Assembly: GCA_025210795.1 (NCBI GenBank)
Contig: JAOAQZ010000028.1
Span: 62,001-126,000, forward strand
DNA length: 64,000 bases
DNA from: Cohaesibacter sp.
GTDB taxonomy: Bacteria > Pseudomonadota > Alphaproteobacteria > Rhizobiales > Cohaesibacteraceae
Direction: 5' to 3'
Below are positions 34,420-42,267 of the stretch, piece by piece. The position numbers and the translations under genes are program-made. The notes beneath the pieces were generated by a model that made no database searches, was not told the origin of the DNA, and saw only the letters and a list, made by a program, of their open reading frames with translations. How positions within the stretch are numbered: the first letter of the stretch is position 1; each line of letters begins with the position of its first letter.

Positions 34420-36501
34420 CTAACCCTCTTTGGGTGCGGAAGGCTGGTTGCCATCGTGGTTGCTGCCCTGTCCTGTGTTGTGGCCCCGATGGCCACGTCC
34501 ACCCCGGCGGCGAGGACGGCGGTTTTTACCAGCGCGTTTTTTGTTTTGCTGAGGGGTCCAGACCCCGTCATCAATCATCATTTCCATCAAGATGCCTTCG
34601 CGCAGGCCCCTATCTGCCACACGCAGACGCGGGCACGGCCATTCGCGATGCAAGGCCTCAAGAATGGCACAGCCAGCCAGCACCAGATCGGCCCTGTCCT
34701 GCCCGATGCAGGGATTGGCAATGCGTTCCTCAAAATCCATTTCAAGCACACGATTGATCATCGAGCGGACTTCATCGGCATTAAGCCAAGTGCCATCCAC
34801 CTGCCTGCGATCATAACGCACCAACCCCAAATGCACTCCGGCAAGGGTTGTTACCGTGCCGGACGTGCCCAGCATATGGATATGTTTATTCTCAATGGCA
34901 TGCGCAAGGGCTTCACGTTCTTCAAATTCATGAAGCATTTCGCGCACTTCGGCAACCATAGCCTCGAAATGCTCGCGGGTGACAACATGGCCCCCATGCT
35001 TTTCGGACAGGGTGACGACGCCAACCTGAAGCGATGTCCAGCAGCGCATACGCTCTGACAGATGGCGCATGGCACGGCGGGTTTGGCGGTTGCGTTTCTC
35101 GCCCGGCTGCGGAAGGCCCTCTTCTGCAACAGGATCGAGATCCAGCCAGACAATTTCGGACGAGCCGCCTCCAATATCAAACAGCACCACCCCTTCCGCT
35201 TCTGGATGCACCAGAGAGGCACAGCCAGCCACAGCAAGGCGGGCTTCTGTTTCGCGGTTGACGATTTCAAGCTTAAGGCCGGTTTCTTTATAGACGCGAT
35301 GAAGGAAGGCCCCGCCATTAAGAGCGCGGCGGCAGGCCTCGGTTGCGATGAGGCGGAAGCGCTTGACCCGGCGATAAGCCAGTTTTGACTGGCAGACTTT
35401 AAGGGCCGAGATAGCACGCTCCTGCGCTTCATTGCTCAACCGGCCCGTCTGGGATAGCCCTTCCCCAAGCCGCACAATGCGCGAGAAGGCATCGACCACG
35501 CGGAAAGACTGGCCGTGCGGCTCTGCCACCAGCAAGCGGCAATTGTTTGTGCCCAGATCAAGCGCTGCATAAACAGGACGGTCCGAACGCGGCGCCCGTG
35601 CCCCCCGTCCCTGATCAGACCGGCGGTCGGGCCTGTTGCCCGAGCGATTGCCTGATCTGCTGCCAGACTTGTTGCCCCAGCCAGTGGACCGTTCATTGTT
35701 GCGATCTGATCTATCAGGCGACTTTGCTCGCCGGTCTTGGCGATCTTGCCTGTCGGAACGTTCCTGACGGTCTTGGGGTTCTCGACGGCCTTGATGCTCA
35801 TCGCGGCTGCGCTGCGCCGGACGCTGGCCATCGCGCCCGCGGACTTTCTGTCCACCAGCGCGATCAACGCCATGTTCGCGGCCCTGATTGTCCCGATCAG
35901 CACGTTCAGAGCGCACGGGGCGATCAGACCGAACCTTTACGCCATCTTCCTGCCTGCCATCACCGCGCTGGTTGTCCTGACGCTGGCGATTGCGTGAGCG
36001 GCTGCGCGCCTTCTTTGCATAAGAAGAGCCAGATCTGCCGTTTTTTTCGGATTTTTCGGCTTCAGATTTATTGGTGTCAGGCGCACCTCTCCCGTCCACA
36101 GACGAGACTGCAGCGTCACCGGCCTGTTGTGTCTTCTTGCCAGCGAGGCCAGATTGGTCAGCTCCCCGCGAAGTGTATCCTCCGCGCTTGCGCTTACCCT
36201 TTCTGTGTCGCTTCTTCGGCCTTGGCTGTTCTTCCTGCGCGGAGGCATGGCGCTTTGCATCTGCCTCAGCATGAAGCCCAGACGACTCCTGCCGTTTATC
36301 TGAAGACGGCATTCTGGCGGTCGGGCCAGTTGCACTTGCCTTCATATCATCGGTGACAGGAGACCTTCTTTTGCTAATGTCTTCCTTTTCAGCCCACTTG
36401 CCGGGCCGATTGGAAGATGCAGGTCCAACAGCTGCTCGACCTCTATCATTGAGGTCGTCAGCTTTGTTTGCCACACAAACTCTCCCGCTGCGCGCAAACA
36501 T
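34420..36501 (-). CDS. Ppx/GppA phosphatase family protein with long disordered N-terminal extension
   Basis: A 693-residue protein. The catalytic region (about 311-650) has the actin-fold motifs YAALDLGTNNCRLLVAEP and VVLFDIGGGSSEIVWL, RLIATEACRRA, and LGTSGTVTTLAG, as in exopolyphosphatases and pppGpp phosphatases. The first ~310 residues are low-complexity, dominated by Arg, Asp, Gln, Gly and Ser (repeated RSDRxDRQDR-like runs), and the last ~40 are Arg/Gly/His-rich. Such tails suggest RNA or polyphosphate binding or phase separation (inference). Members next to rlmE usually carry only a short extension. The start is uncertain: 36501 and 36345 are both in frame and neither has a good ribosome site. 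Confidence 0.85.
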   Translation of the reverse strand: MFARSGRVCVANKADDLNDRGRAAVGPASSNRPGKWAEKEDISKRRSPVTDDMKASATGPTARMPSSDKRQESSGLHAEADAKRHASAQEEQPRPKKRHRKGKRKRGGYTSRGADQSGLAGKKTQQAGDAAVSSVDGRGAPDTNKSEAEKSEKNGRSGSSYAKKARSRSRNRQRQDNQRGDGRQEDGVKVRSDRPVRSERADRDNQGREHGVDRAGGQKVRGRDGQRPAQRSRDEHQGRREPQDRQERSDRQDRQDRRAKSPDRSDRNNERSTGWGNKSGSRSGNRSGNRPDRRSDQGRGARAPRSDRPVYAALDLGTNNCRLLVAEPHGQSFRVVDAFSRIVRLGEGLSQTGRLSNEAQERAISALKVCQSKLAYRRVKRFRLIATEACRRALNGGAFLHRVYKETGLKLEIVNRETEARLAVAGCASLVHPEAEGVVLFDIGGGSSEIVWLDLDPVAEEGLPQPGEKRNRQTRRAMRHLSERMRCWTSLQVGVVTLSEKHGGHVVTREHFEAMVAEVREMLHEFEEREALAHAIENKHIHMLGTSGTVTTLAGVHLGLVRYDRRQVDGTWLNADEVRSMINRVLEMDFEERIANPCIGQDRADLVLAGCAILEALHREWPCPRLRVADRGLREGILMEMMIDDGVWTPQQNKKRAGKNRRPRRRGGRGHRGHNTGQGSNHDGNQPSAPKEG

Positions 36502-36827
36502 GAGGACAAGGCATGGCGCGCAGCATTCGATTCAATATCTTTGTCACCGACCAGTTTATTCACGCCCGCCCTAAAGGGCAAGCAGTGAGTGAGTGAAAGG
36601 GATTTTTTCTCTTCTTCGCGCAAGGCAAAGATTTATATATCGGCCTATCGCCTTTCAGTCCTCGTGTGCCAAGAGCTGCCTGCCTGTGGGAAAAACACCA
36701 TGGCCTGATCTTTTCTACCAAGTCCTCTTGACGCCCATTTTCGAGCCAGATATAGAACGCCCCACAAGATCGTTTGATATATGTCTACCAAATCTTGTAA
36801 AACAATACGCCAAGTATCTGTTTTTGC
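36502..36827. other. Gap between the Ppx/GppA gene and tRNA-Gln, no gene seen
   Basis: About 325 bases, AT-rich toward the tRNA. It holds the promoters of the two divergent units. The forward frame that starts at 36593 runs through the tRNA and is not a gene. Confidence 0.5.
36728..36756 (+). promoter_or_regulatory. Probable sigma-70 promoter for tRNA-Gln
   Basis: TTGACG at 36728-36733 and TATAGA at 36751-36756 with a 17-base spacer. Transcription would start about 65 bases before the mature tRNA. Confidence 0.5.
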
Positions 36828-36901
36828 TGGGGATTAGTTTAATGGTAGAACAGCGGACTCTGACTCCGTCGGTCCTGGTTCGAGTCCAGGATCCCCAGCC
36901 A
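36828..36901 (+). tRNA. tRNA-Gln (anticodon CTG)
   Basis: A cloverleaf can be drawn: acceptor stem TGGGGAT pairing with ATCCCCA, D-arm around TAGTTTAATGGTAGAACA, anticodon stem GCGGA/TCCGT with loop CTCTGAC giving anticodon CTG (codon CAG), T-arm with GGTTCGAGTCC, discriminator G and encoded CCA. It is 74 bases including CCA. An AT-richer patch with orphan genes lies directly downstream, the usual place for integrated elements, but no copy of the tRNA 3' end was found beyond it. Confidence 0.95.
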
Positions 36902-37006
36902 GTTTTCTTCAATAAATTCAATGCTCTGATCAACTGATCAAGCAGCACATATCTTCCGCACAAAAGTTGGCACACTCTTTTGTCTGACATTAATTTGTAA
37001 TTTGTC

Positions 37007-37348
37007 TCAATGTGCCTCCCGATATCCCTCCTCCATCTTCTTCAATTCGATGCGCTTCATACGGTTATCAAGATACCGGTTCCACACCATGAAGATTGCC
37101 GCAATCAAGGCCAAGAGAATCAGCATTGCTTGGACAACCAGCTCTAGGTGATCGTTCCAAAAGGCAACAATGCCCGCCCCTGAGAATATCCCAACAATTG
37201 AAAGTTCACTTCTTGTAATCATCTTGCTTTCTTCTCGTAAGCTTGGCGTAAACCCCGCTTCTACATAGGCATCGAGGTCACATAGCTTCTCTTCTGCAAT
37301 CAGTTGGGCGAAGTGCTCATGCTTTGGATTGGACAAAGGCCCCGGCAT
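37007..37348 (-). CDS. Small protein with terminase-small-subunit-like start and one membrane span (probable phage remnant)
   Basis: A 113-residue protein with a strong ribosome site (AAGGAG, seven bases). Residues 5-35 (SNPKHEHFAQLIAEEKL..., AYVEAGFTPS) resemble the N-terminal helix-turn-helix of phage terminase small subunits. From about residue 43 a different sequence follows: MITRSELSIVGIFSGAG, a hydrophobic span (about 65-88) and a charged tail (RMKRIELKKMEEGYREAH), more like a small holin-type membrane protein. It looks like a fusion or deletion product of two phage genes. It lies about 100 bases after tRNA-Gln on the opposite strand. Confidence 0.6.
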   Translation of the reverse strand: MPGPLSNPKHEHFAQLIAEEKLCDLDAYVEAGFTPSLREESKMITRSELSIVGIFSGAGIVAFWNDHLELVVQAMLILLALIAAIFMVWNRYLDNRMKRIELKKMEEGYREAH

Positions 37349-37511
37349 CTATTTGCTCCTTCAAGTAGTCAGCAACCTCCACGAACCCAATTTAAATGCC
37401 CACGAACAGGCCAAATTGGTGATCCAACCAACTTTCAAAATAATACAACCTATGTTATAAATTTCTCACTTTTTAAACTTTTAAAAAATACTTAAAAAAT
37501 TGGAGAGATTT

Positions 37512-38099
37512 ATGAGAATTGGAAATTACAACCTCCGTTGGCCACTTGAGCGCAGAAATGACCATACTAAGCCACTTGGGAATATGATTATTCTTGGCGC
37601 TCACTATATTGATCTGCCGTTAAGAGGTGATTCTGGGCAAGGCAGTGCGCAACGGAAGGATTTCAATCTCGAAAATCATTCAGAAATACTCTGGATAACA
37701 ACAAACGGTGATGATCTGGTCGCATTGGAGCGGCCGAATTTTTATATTGTTAGAGGCAACGGGCAAGAAGGTGCCGACTACTGCCTAAACTTCACAATTA
37801 ATGTGAAACAAAACATCCATTCTCTCAGGAACCATCGCAAGATGAATATCCCAATTTTGGATCTATTACTCTTCGACAAGAATGATAATGTTCTCAATTA
37901 CTTCACAGGTTTTGGGGCATTTGAGTTTTGGCCAGGAGAGGATAATGTGGAGCGTTGGATTACCAAGACATCAGACACTCAAAGAGAGTACCGAGAAGCT
38001 CATCAAGCATGGTGCCATTCTGTACGAGCACATTTCGACGAAATCGCTAAAGTTCGGGTTTCTTTTCTGAATCAAAAAGCCCAATATAGCGACAACTAA
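37512..38099 (+). CDS. Orphan protein of unknown function in the tRNA-Gln patch
   Basis: A 195-residue soluble protein with GGAGAG five bases before the ATG. I recognise no family; it starts MRIGNYNLRWPLERRNDHTK and is rich in Asn, His and aromatic residues. Base composition is lower in GC than the core genes around it, which suggests horizontal acquisition. It is divergent from the phage-like gene upstream. Confidence 0.6.
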   Translation: MRIGNYNLRWPLERRNDHTKPLGNMIILGAHYIDLPLRGDSGQGSAQRKDFNLENHSEILWITTNGDDLVALERPNFYIVRGNGQEGADYCLNFTINVKQNIHSLRNHRKMNIPILDLLLFDKNDNVLNYFTGFGAFEFWPGEDNVERWITKTSDTQREYREAHQAWCHSVRAHFDEIAKVRVSFLNQKAQYSDN

Positions 38100-38151
38100 A
38101 TTCTCTCACCTAATAGATCGAGGGGGACAAGAGACGCCCTCCTCAACTTTA

Positions 38152-38466
38152 TCATTCCGCGTTCTGCTCCTGCGATATCAATCCGAAATTAACCGGCTTC
38201 GGCCTTGCATCTGGCTCCATCCATCCTTGAATTGAGCCTTGTTTTTGCCGTGGGCGCAGTTCGTCCTTCACACGAGGAATTTGGGAGTTTTGTGCAATGA
38301 AGTCAAACTCCTGATCACCTCTCAAACGACTATTGAGAGCGAAGGCCTCTATAAGCTCTTGATGGAACTCACCAATTTCCAATAGAGCGTTCGACGCACC
38401 AGACCCATTTTTTTCACAAATTTCTGGAATTTTGCGCCCTTTAGCCTTCATTGCGTGAAAAAGCAT
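38152..38466 (-). CDS. Possible small orphan gene in the tRNA-Gln patch
   Basis: A 104-residue frame with plausible soluble composition (EFHQELIEAFALNS, RVKDELRPRQKQGS) but a weak ribosome site. Immediately upstream on the same strand is the end of another short frame (38475-38570, ending in IENPDERA) without a usable start. Together they may be decayed remains of one element. No family recognised. Confidence 0.35.
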   Translation of the reverse strand: MLFHAMKAKGRKIPEICEKNGSGASNALLEIGEFHQELIEAFALNSRLRGDQEFDFIAQNSQIPRVKDELRPRQKQGSIQGWMEPDARPKPVNFGLISQEQNAE

Positions 38467-38640
38467 CAGTCAGGCTCGCTCATCTGGATTTTCGATTTCC
38501 CTGATCAGAATATCAAAGACAGCTTCCATGCGATCAACATCACCGGGGGCGCTGTTCTTGCCGCCCGTATTCCGTCCTTAGCACCTCGAGCACAGCTAAA
38601 AAAACGGATGTACTCATAGCCATCCAGTAAAAATCACAAA

Positions 38641-38674
38641 AAAGCCGGACTGCTTGGGGGCAGCCCGGCTTTTG
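38641..38674. terminator. Rho-independent terminator after the CHASE3 chemoreceptor
   Basis: AAAAGCCGG-A-CTGC with a GC-rich return GCAG-C-CCGGCTTTT, one internal mismatch, loop TTGGGG. It lies just past the reverse-strand chemoreceptor stop and has flanking runs for both directions. Confidence 0.8.
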
Positions 38675-38694
38675 TTGTTTTGTTTGCTCAGTGT

Positions 38695-40884
38695 TTAAGC
38701 TGCGCGAATGTTGTTCAGGAACTTATCGATCTGATTATCGAGATCTGCTGACATGTTCGACAGATTGTCGGCGGCTGCCAGAACATTCTGTGCGGAGCTG
38801 CCTGTCTCGGAGATTGTTGTTTGTACAGACGCGATATTCTTGGAGACATCCTGCGTGCCTGCGGCGGCTTCTTGCGCACTTCTGGAGATTTCCTGAGTGG
38901 ACGAATCTTGCTGCTCAACAGAGGAGGCAATGGTGACGGTATTTTCGCTCAATTGGGCAATAACGCTACGGATTTCATCAATTGCAGAAACCGAACGACT
39001 GGTGGCTGTTTGAATGGAATTGACTTGACCCGCAATTTCTTCGGTTGCCTTACCGGTCTGGCTGGCAAGCTCCTTCACCTCAGCGGCAACAACTGCAAAG
39101 CCTTTGCCAGCATCCCCTGCTCGTGCCGCTTCGATGGTGGCGTTCAGGGCCAGAAGGTTGGTTTGTTCGGCAATATCATTGATCAGCTTGACAACATCCC
39201 CCACTTTCTGGGCCATTTCAGACAATGCCTGGATGGTATGGGTTGCCTCAGCACTTGCATTCCCGGCTTTTTCCGTAATCTCGCGGGAATTTGCGACCTG
39301 ACGGCTAATCTCGCCAATAGAGGCTGACAATTCTTCCGACGCAGAGGCCACCGTTTGCACATTGATGGAGGCTTCTTCGGTGGAGCCTGCAACTGCTGTC
39401 GACTGATGCTGGGCAGAATCAGCAGATTGGGCCATGCCTTGCGCTGTAGTACGCATTTGCGCAGAAGCATCGGTAATGGTCTGGACGACAGATTTGACGC
39501 TGGATTCCAGATCATTGGCCATTTGCAGCTGGGCATTGCGTTTTTCTTCGGCGCTGCGTTTTTCAGCTTCTGCCTGATTGGCTTCAAGCTGCGCTTTTTC
39601 GATGGCATTGTCTTTAAAGACCTGCGTGGCAGCTGCCATTTGCCCGATCTCGTCCTTGCGCTCTACCCCCATGACTTCGACCGAGGTATCACCTGCGGCC
39701 AGCTTGCGCATACCCTCTGTCATGGTGCGGATCGGACCCGCGATACCGCGGCCAGTAACCCATGCAAGAGCAAGACCAATGATGATAGCAGCCCCCATAA
39801 AGGCCATGATCAGCGTAAAGGTTGAGCTTACAGTCTCGACATTCGATGCCTGACGCACTTCCATCAAGGCCTGCTCTTCGGCTTTGAAATCTGCCATGAT
39901 CTGGCGGAAACGGTCGAAATATTGTTTGCCGCGCGCTTCTGCAATCAGATCAGCCATATCATCCATGGTTTTGGAAGAGCCGATCTTGCGGCGCAATGAG
40001 ATCATGGGATCGACCACATCTTTGCGCCAGTCAGCAATATTCTGCTGGATATCACCTAGAAGCTGCACCTGATCCGGATTATCTTTAACCATCGCGCTCA
40101 TTTCACCAATCAGCGCATCAAAGCTTTTGCCGCCATTGTTATAAGGCTCAAGAAATTCTTCTTTACCTGCAAGAAGATAGCCGCGCATGCCGGTTTCCAT
40201 ATCAACGGCTGCGCCCAGTGTGTCACGGCTTTTGGTAATGAGGGTATAGGTGTCCTCCAGCCATCTCATGGCTTCGCGTGTTTCCTTGATTGGAACATAG
40301 CCACTGTTGAGCGCGACATTAAACTCGTGCTGATAGGCCGCAAGTGCCTTTTCTTCACGCTCGGTAAAAGTCGCAATCTGCTGGCGGAACTTATCAAAAT
40401 AGGTTTTGCCGCGCGCTTCGCCCACAAGACGGGAGACATCGTTCATGGTATCGGCATCGCCGATATCACGGCGGAGCGCAATCTGCATTGTGGTGACTTT
40501 TGCCTGCCATTCCCGCAGCACGCTTTCAGCCTCTCCCAGTCGCTTCACCTGACCAGGATTATCGCTCACCGTTTTTTGGAGTTCGGCAATGGACGCATAG
40601 GTTTTCTTCTCTCCATCCACATAAGGCTCCAAAAACTCTTCCCGCCCGGCCAAGAGATAACCGCGCATGCCGGTTTCCATATCAACTGCCGATGCGACAA
40701 TAGAGGAAGCGCTGGCCAGAACCACTCTCGTATGGTCGACCCATTTGCTGGTGTTGTTGATTTTTTCGACATTGACCAGTGAAACACCACCGACAACGGC
40801 AAGCATTGCAAGCGGCGCACAGACACCGATCAAAATTTTGGATTGGGTTTTGAGATTTGAAAACCGAAAACGAGATATGCTCAT
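38695..40884 (-). CDS. Methyl-accepting chemotaxis protein with two CHASE3 domains
   Basis: A 729-residue chemoreceptor. The first TM is near residues 18-36. Two CHASE3-type sensor domains follow in tandem, each with [15 protein letters not shown] and EEFLEPY (about residues 65-175 and 225-345) and a shared EARGKxYFDxFRQ block, so the second is a duplication. TM2 is near 355-376, then HAMP ([19 protein letters not shown]) and a signalling domain with [24 protein letters not shown] at the tip. The ligand is unknown. No che genes are nearby. Confidence 0.94.
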   Translation of the reverse strand: MSISRFRFSNLKTQSKILIGVCAPLAMLAVVGGVSLVNVEKINNTSKWVDHTRVVLASASSIVASAVDMETGMRGYLLAGREEFLEPYVDGEKKTYASIAELQKTVSDNPGQVKRLGEAESVLREWQAKVTTMQIALRRDIGDADTMNDVSRLVGEARGKTYFDKFRQQIATFTEREEKALAAYQHEFNVALNSGYVPIKETREAMRWLEDTYTLITKSRDTLGAAVDMETGMRGYLLAGKEEFLEPYNNGGKSFDALIGEMSAMVKDNPDQVQLLGDIQQNIADWRKDVVDPMISLRRKIGSSKTMDDMADLIAEARGKQYFDRFRQIMADFKAEEQALMEVRQASNVETVSSTFTLIMAFMGAAIIIGLALAWVTGRGIAGPIRTMTEGMRKLAAGDTSVEVMGVERKDEIGQMAAATQVFKDNAIEKAQLEANQAEAEKRSAEEKRNAQLQMANDLESSVKSVVQTITDASAQMRTTAQGMAQSADSAQHQSTAVAGSTEEASINVQTVASASEELSASIGEISRQVANSREITEKAGNASAEATHTIQALSEMAQKVGDVVKLINDIAEQTNLLALNATIEAARAGDAGKGFAVVAAEVKELASQTGKATEEIAGQVNSIQTATSRSVSAIDEIRSVIAQLSENTVTIASSVEQQDSSTQEISRSAQEAAAGTQDVSKNIASVQTTISETGSSAQNVLAAADNLSNMSADLDNQIDKFLNNIRAA

Positions 40885-41372
40885 AACAGGCTCCTTGTGC
40901 TGGCCGACTTATGACCTGGCCTGTTTTCTTTGGCCTTGGGCATGCGTCACTCACCACATGAACAAATTTTCGTAAACAAGCTGTTAAGCCCTAGTATTGA
41001 AACAGAAAAATCAAATCAATCCTGTTTACCATAACGGTATTTTATAGGTAATTATACGTAAATTTATTCACAAATTGGTTCCTCTTGAAACCGTTCAAGC
41101 TTTTATCTCCCTTTTTCTGCAAAAATAGACTTAGAACACCGCACCCTCCTACCGTCAAAGTTCTGTCGGCCTTCTTGCTTTCGCCCTGTCCTTTTTGATT
41201 ATTACCTTCTTCTTTTACTTTGCCTTCCCATGTCACCACGCATTGGGCGAAAAAAGGCCAACAACCGGCACATCTGTAGCATAGATATTTTGATACATAT
41301 CAATCGCTTAGTTCGCCACTGCGTTATCGTAAGAATACGCTTGCCGCACGTCAGAACAGCATTGGAGGTCTC
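40885..41372. other. Intergenic region, no gene seen
   Basis: About 490 AT-rich bases between the divergent chemoreceptor and the membrane-protein gene. It must hold both promoters, but I could not assign clear -35/-10 pairs, an FNR box or an RNA structure. The reverse frame at 41042-41239 lacks a ribosome site. Confidence 0.45.
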
Positions 41373-42179
41373 ATGTCTTTAACAAAACGGGGCTGGATGG
41401 AGGCTGTACGCAGGCTTGTTACTCTTTGTTTGTTCTGTGTGGCGGCAGCGGGACTTCCCGTCTTTACTTCGCAGCTCTTCTGGGGACTATTAGTTGCCGG
41501 AGTGATCTTTTACTTTGTCTGGCCAAAGCTTAAGCGTGATGAAGCGGCACGCAGTTATGACAAGGGGCCAGCAATTATCATTCCCGATTTTTTGGCAATT
41601 GCTCTGGTCTCCCTCTTTTTTGCCATGCCCTTCTGGGCCGCAGCCTCTTCTAGCCTGCAAACAGATTTTCTGCATCCATCGGCCTATCTTTTATGGCCTA
41701 TGGCTATTCTTTGCCTTTCCATTCTTGCCATTGGCTGGTGGTATGCCTGCAGCGCCATCACACTCGAAAAGTCAGTCGTTCTGGTGGAGACACCAACGCG
41801 CATTCGCCCTGTGCCCTACGACGAAATTATCATTGTCAAACCATGGAAACGCGGCCTGCCTCGCTGGCTTGTGACCATGGCCCCGATCTTTGTCTCCTTT
41901 GGGCATTATTCACTTGCGGGCGGTCTTTTGATTGCACGGGACAGTTCTGGCATCGAGCTTCAAATGAAAGATGGCAGCAGTCAGGTCATTCATTCCGATG
42001 GTCTGGAGAAACCGGTTGCTGATTTGCTCGCTCGCCTGGAAGAGCACGACATTGCCATGGCTCGTGGCCTGTCTCGCTTTAAGCGCAAAAAACGCAAGAG
42101 CAAAAAGAAAGCGAGTGCAAAGAAAGCTGGCACCAAGGCTTCCAAATCCAAGACGAAACCTTCAGAAGCCACCGACTAA
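41373..42179 (+). CDS. Four-span membrane protein with Lys-rich tail, unknown function
   Basis: A 268-residue protein with TGGAGG six bases before the ATG. Spans lie near residues 13-28, 33-48, 66-88 and 101-122; the segment after them (about 125-225: TRIRPVPYDEIIIVKPWKRG, GIELQMKDGSSQVIHSDG) resembles a bacterial PH-like domain of the kind found after paired helices. The last ~35 residues are almost only Lys, Ala, Ser and Thr. It is convergent with the exported-protein operon and has no clear partner. Confidence 0.7.
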   Translation: MSLTKRGWMEAVRRLVTLCLFCVAAAGLPVFTSQLFWGLLVAGVIFYFVWPKLKRDEAARSYDKGPAIIIPDFLAIALVSLFFAMPFWAAASSSLQTDFLHPSAYLLWPMAILCLSILAIGWWYACSAITLEKSVVLVETPTRIRPVPYDEIIIVKPWKRGLPRWLVTMAPIFVSFGHYSLAGGLLIARDSSGIELQMKDGSSQVIHSDGLEKPVADLLARLEEHDIAMARGLSRFKRKKRKSKKKASAKKAGTKASKSKTKPSEATD

Positions 42180-42201
42180 GCCAAAGGCAAAAATTGTGAT
42201 A

Positions 42202-42238
42202 AAACAAGGGGCTGAGAGTTACTCCCAGCTCCTTGTTT
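42202..42238. terminator. Strong hairpin terminator between convergent genes
   Basis: AAACAAGG pairs with CCTTGTTT, continuing inward as GCTG/CAGC and GAG/CTC around a TTA loop, with two single mismatches. T-rich sequence on one side and A-rich on the other suggest use by both the membrane-protein gene and the 748-residue exported-protein gene. Confidence 0.75.
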
Positions 42239-42267
42239 CATTGTTTTGTTTTGCTGTTGTTTGGCTT

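Noticed and set aside
36593..36937. Forward open frame of 114 codons
   Set aside because: It runs through tRNA-Gln and has no ribosome site.
36890..38700. Attachment-site repeat of the tRNA-Gln 3' end
   Set aside because: No second copy of the T-arm/CCA region was found downstream, so element borders cannot be set.
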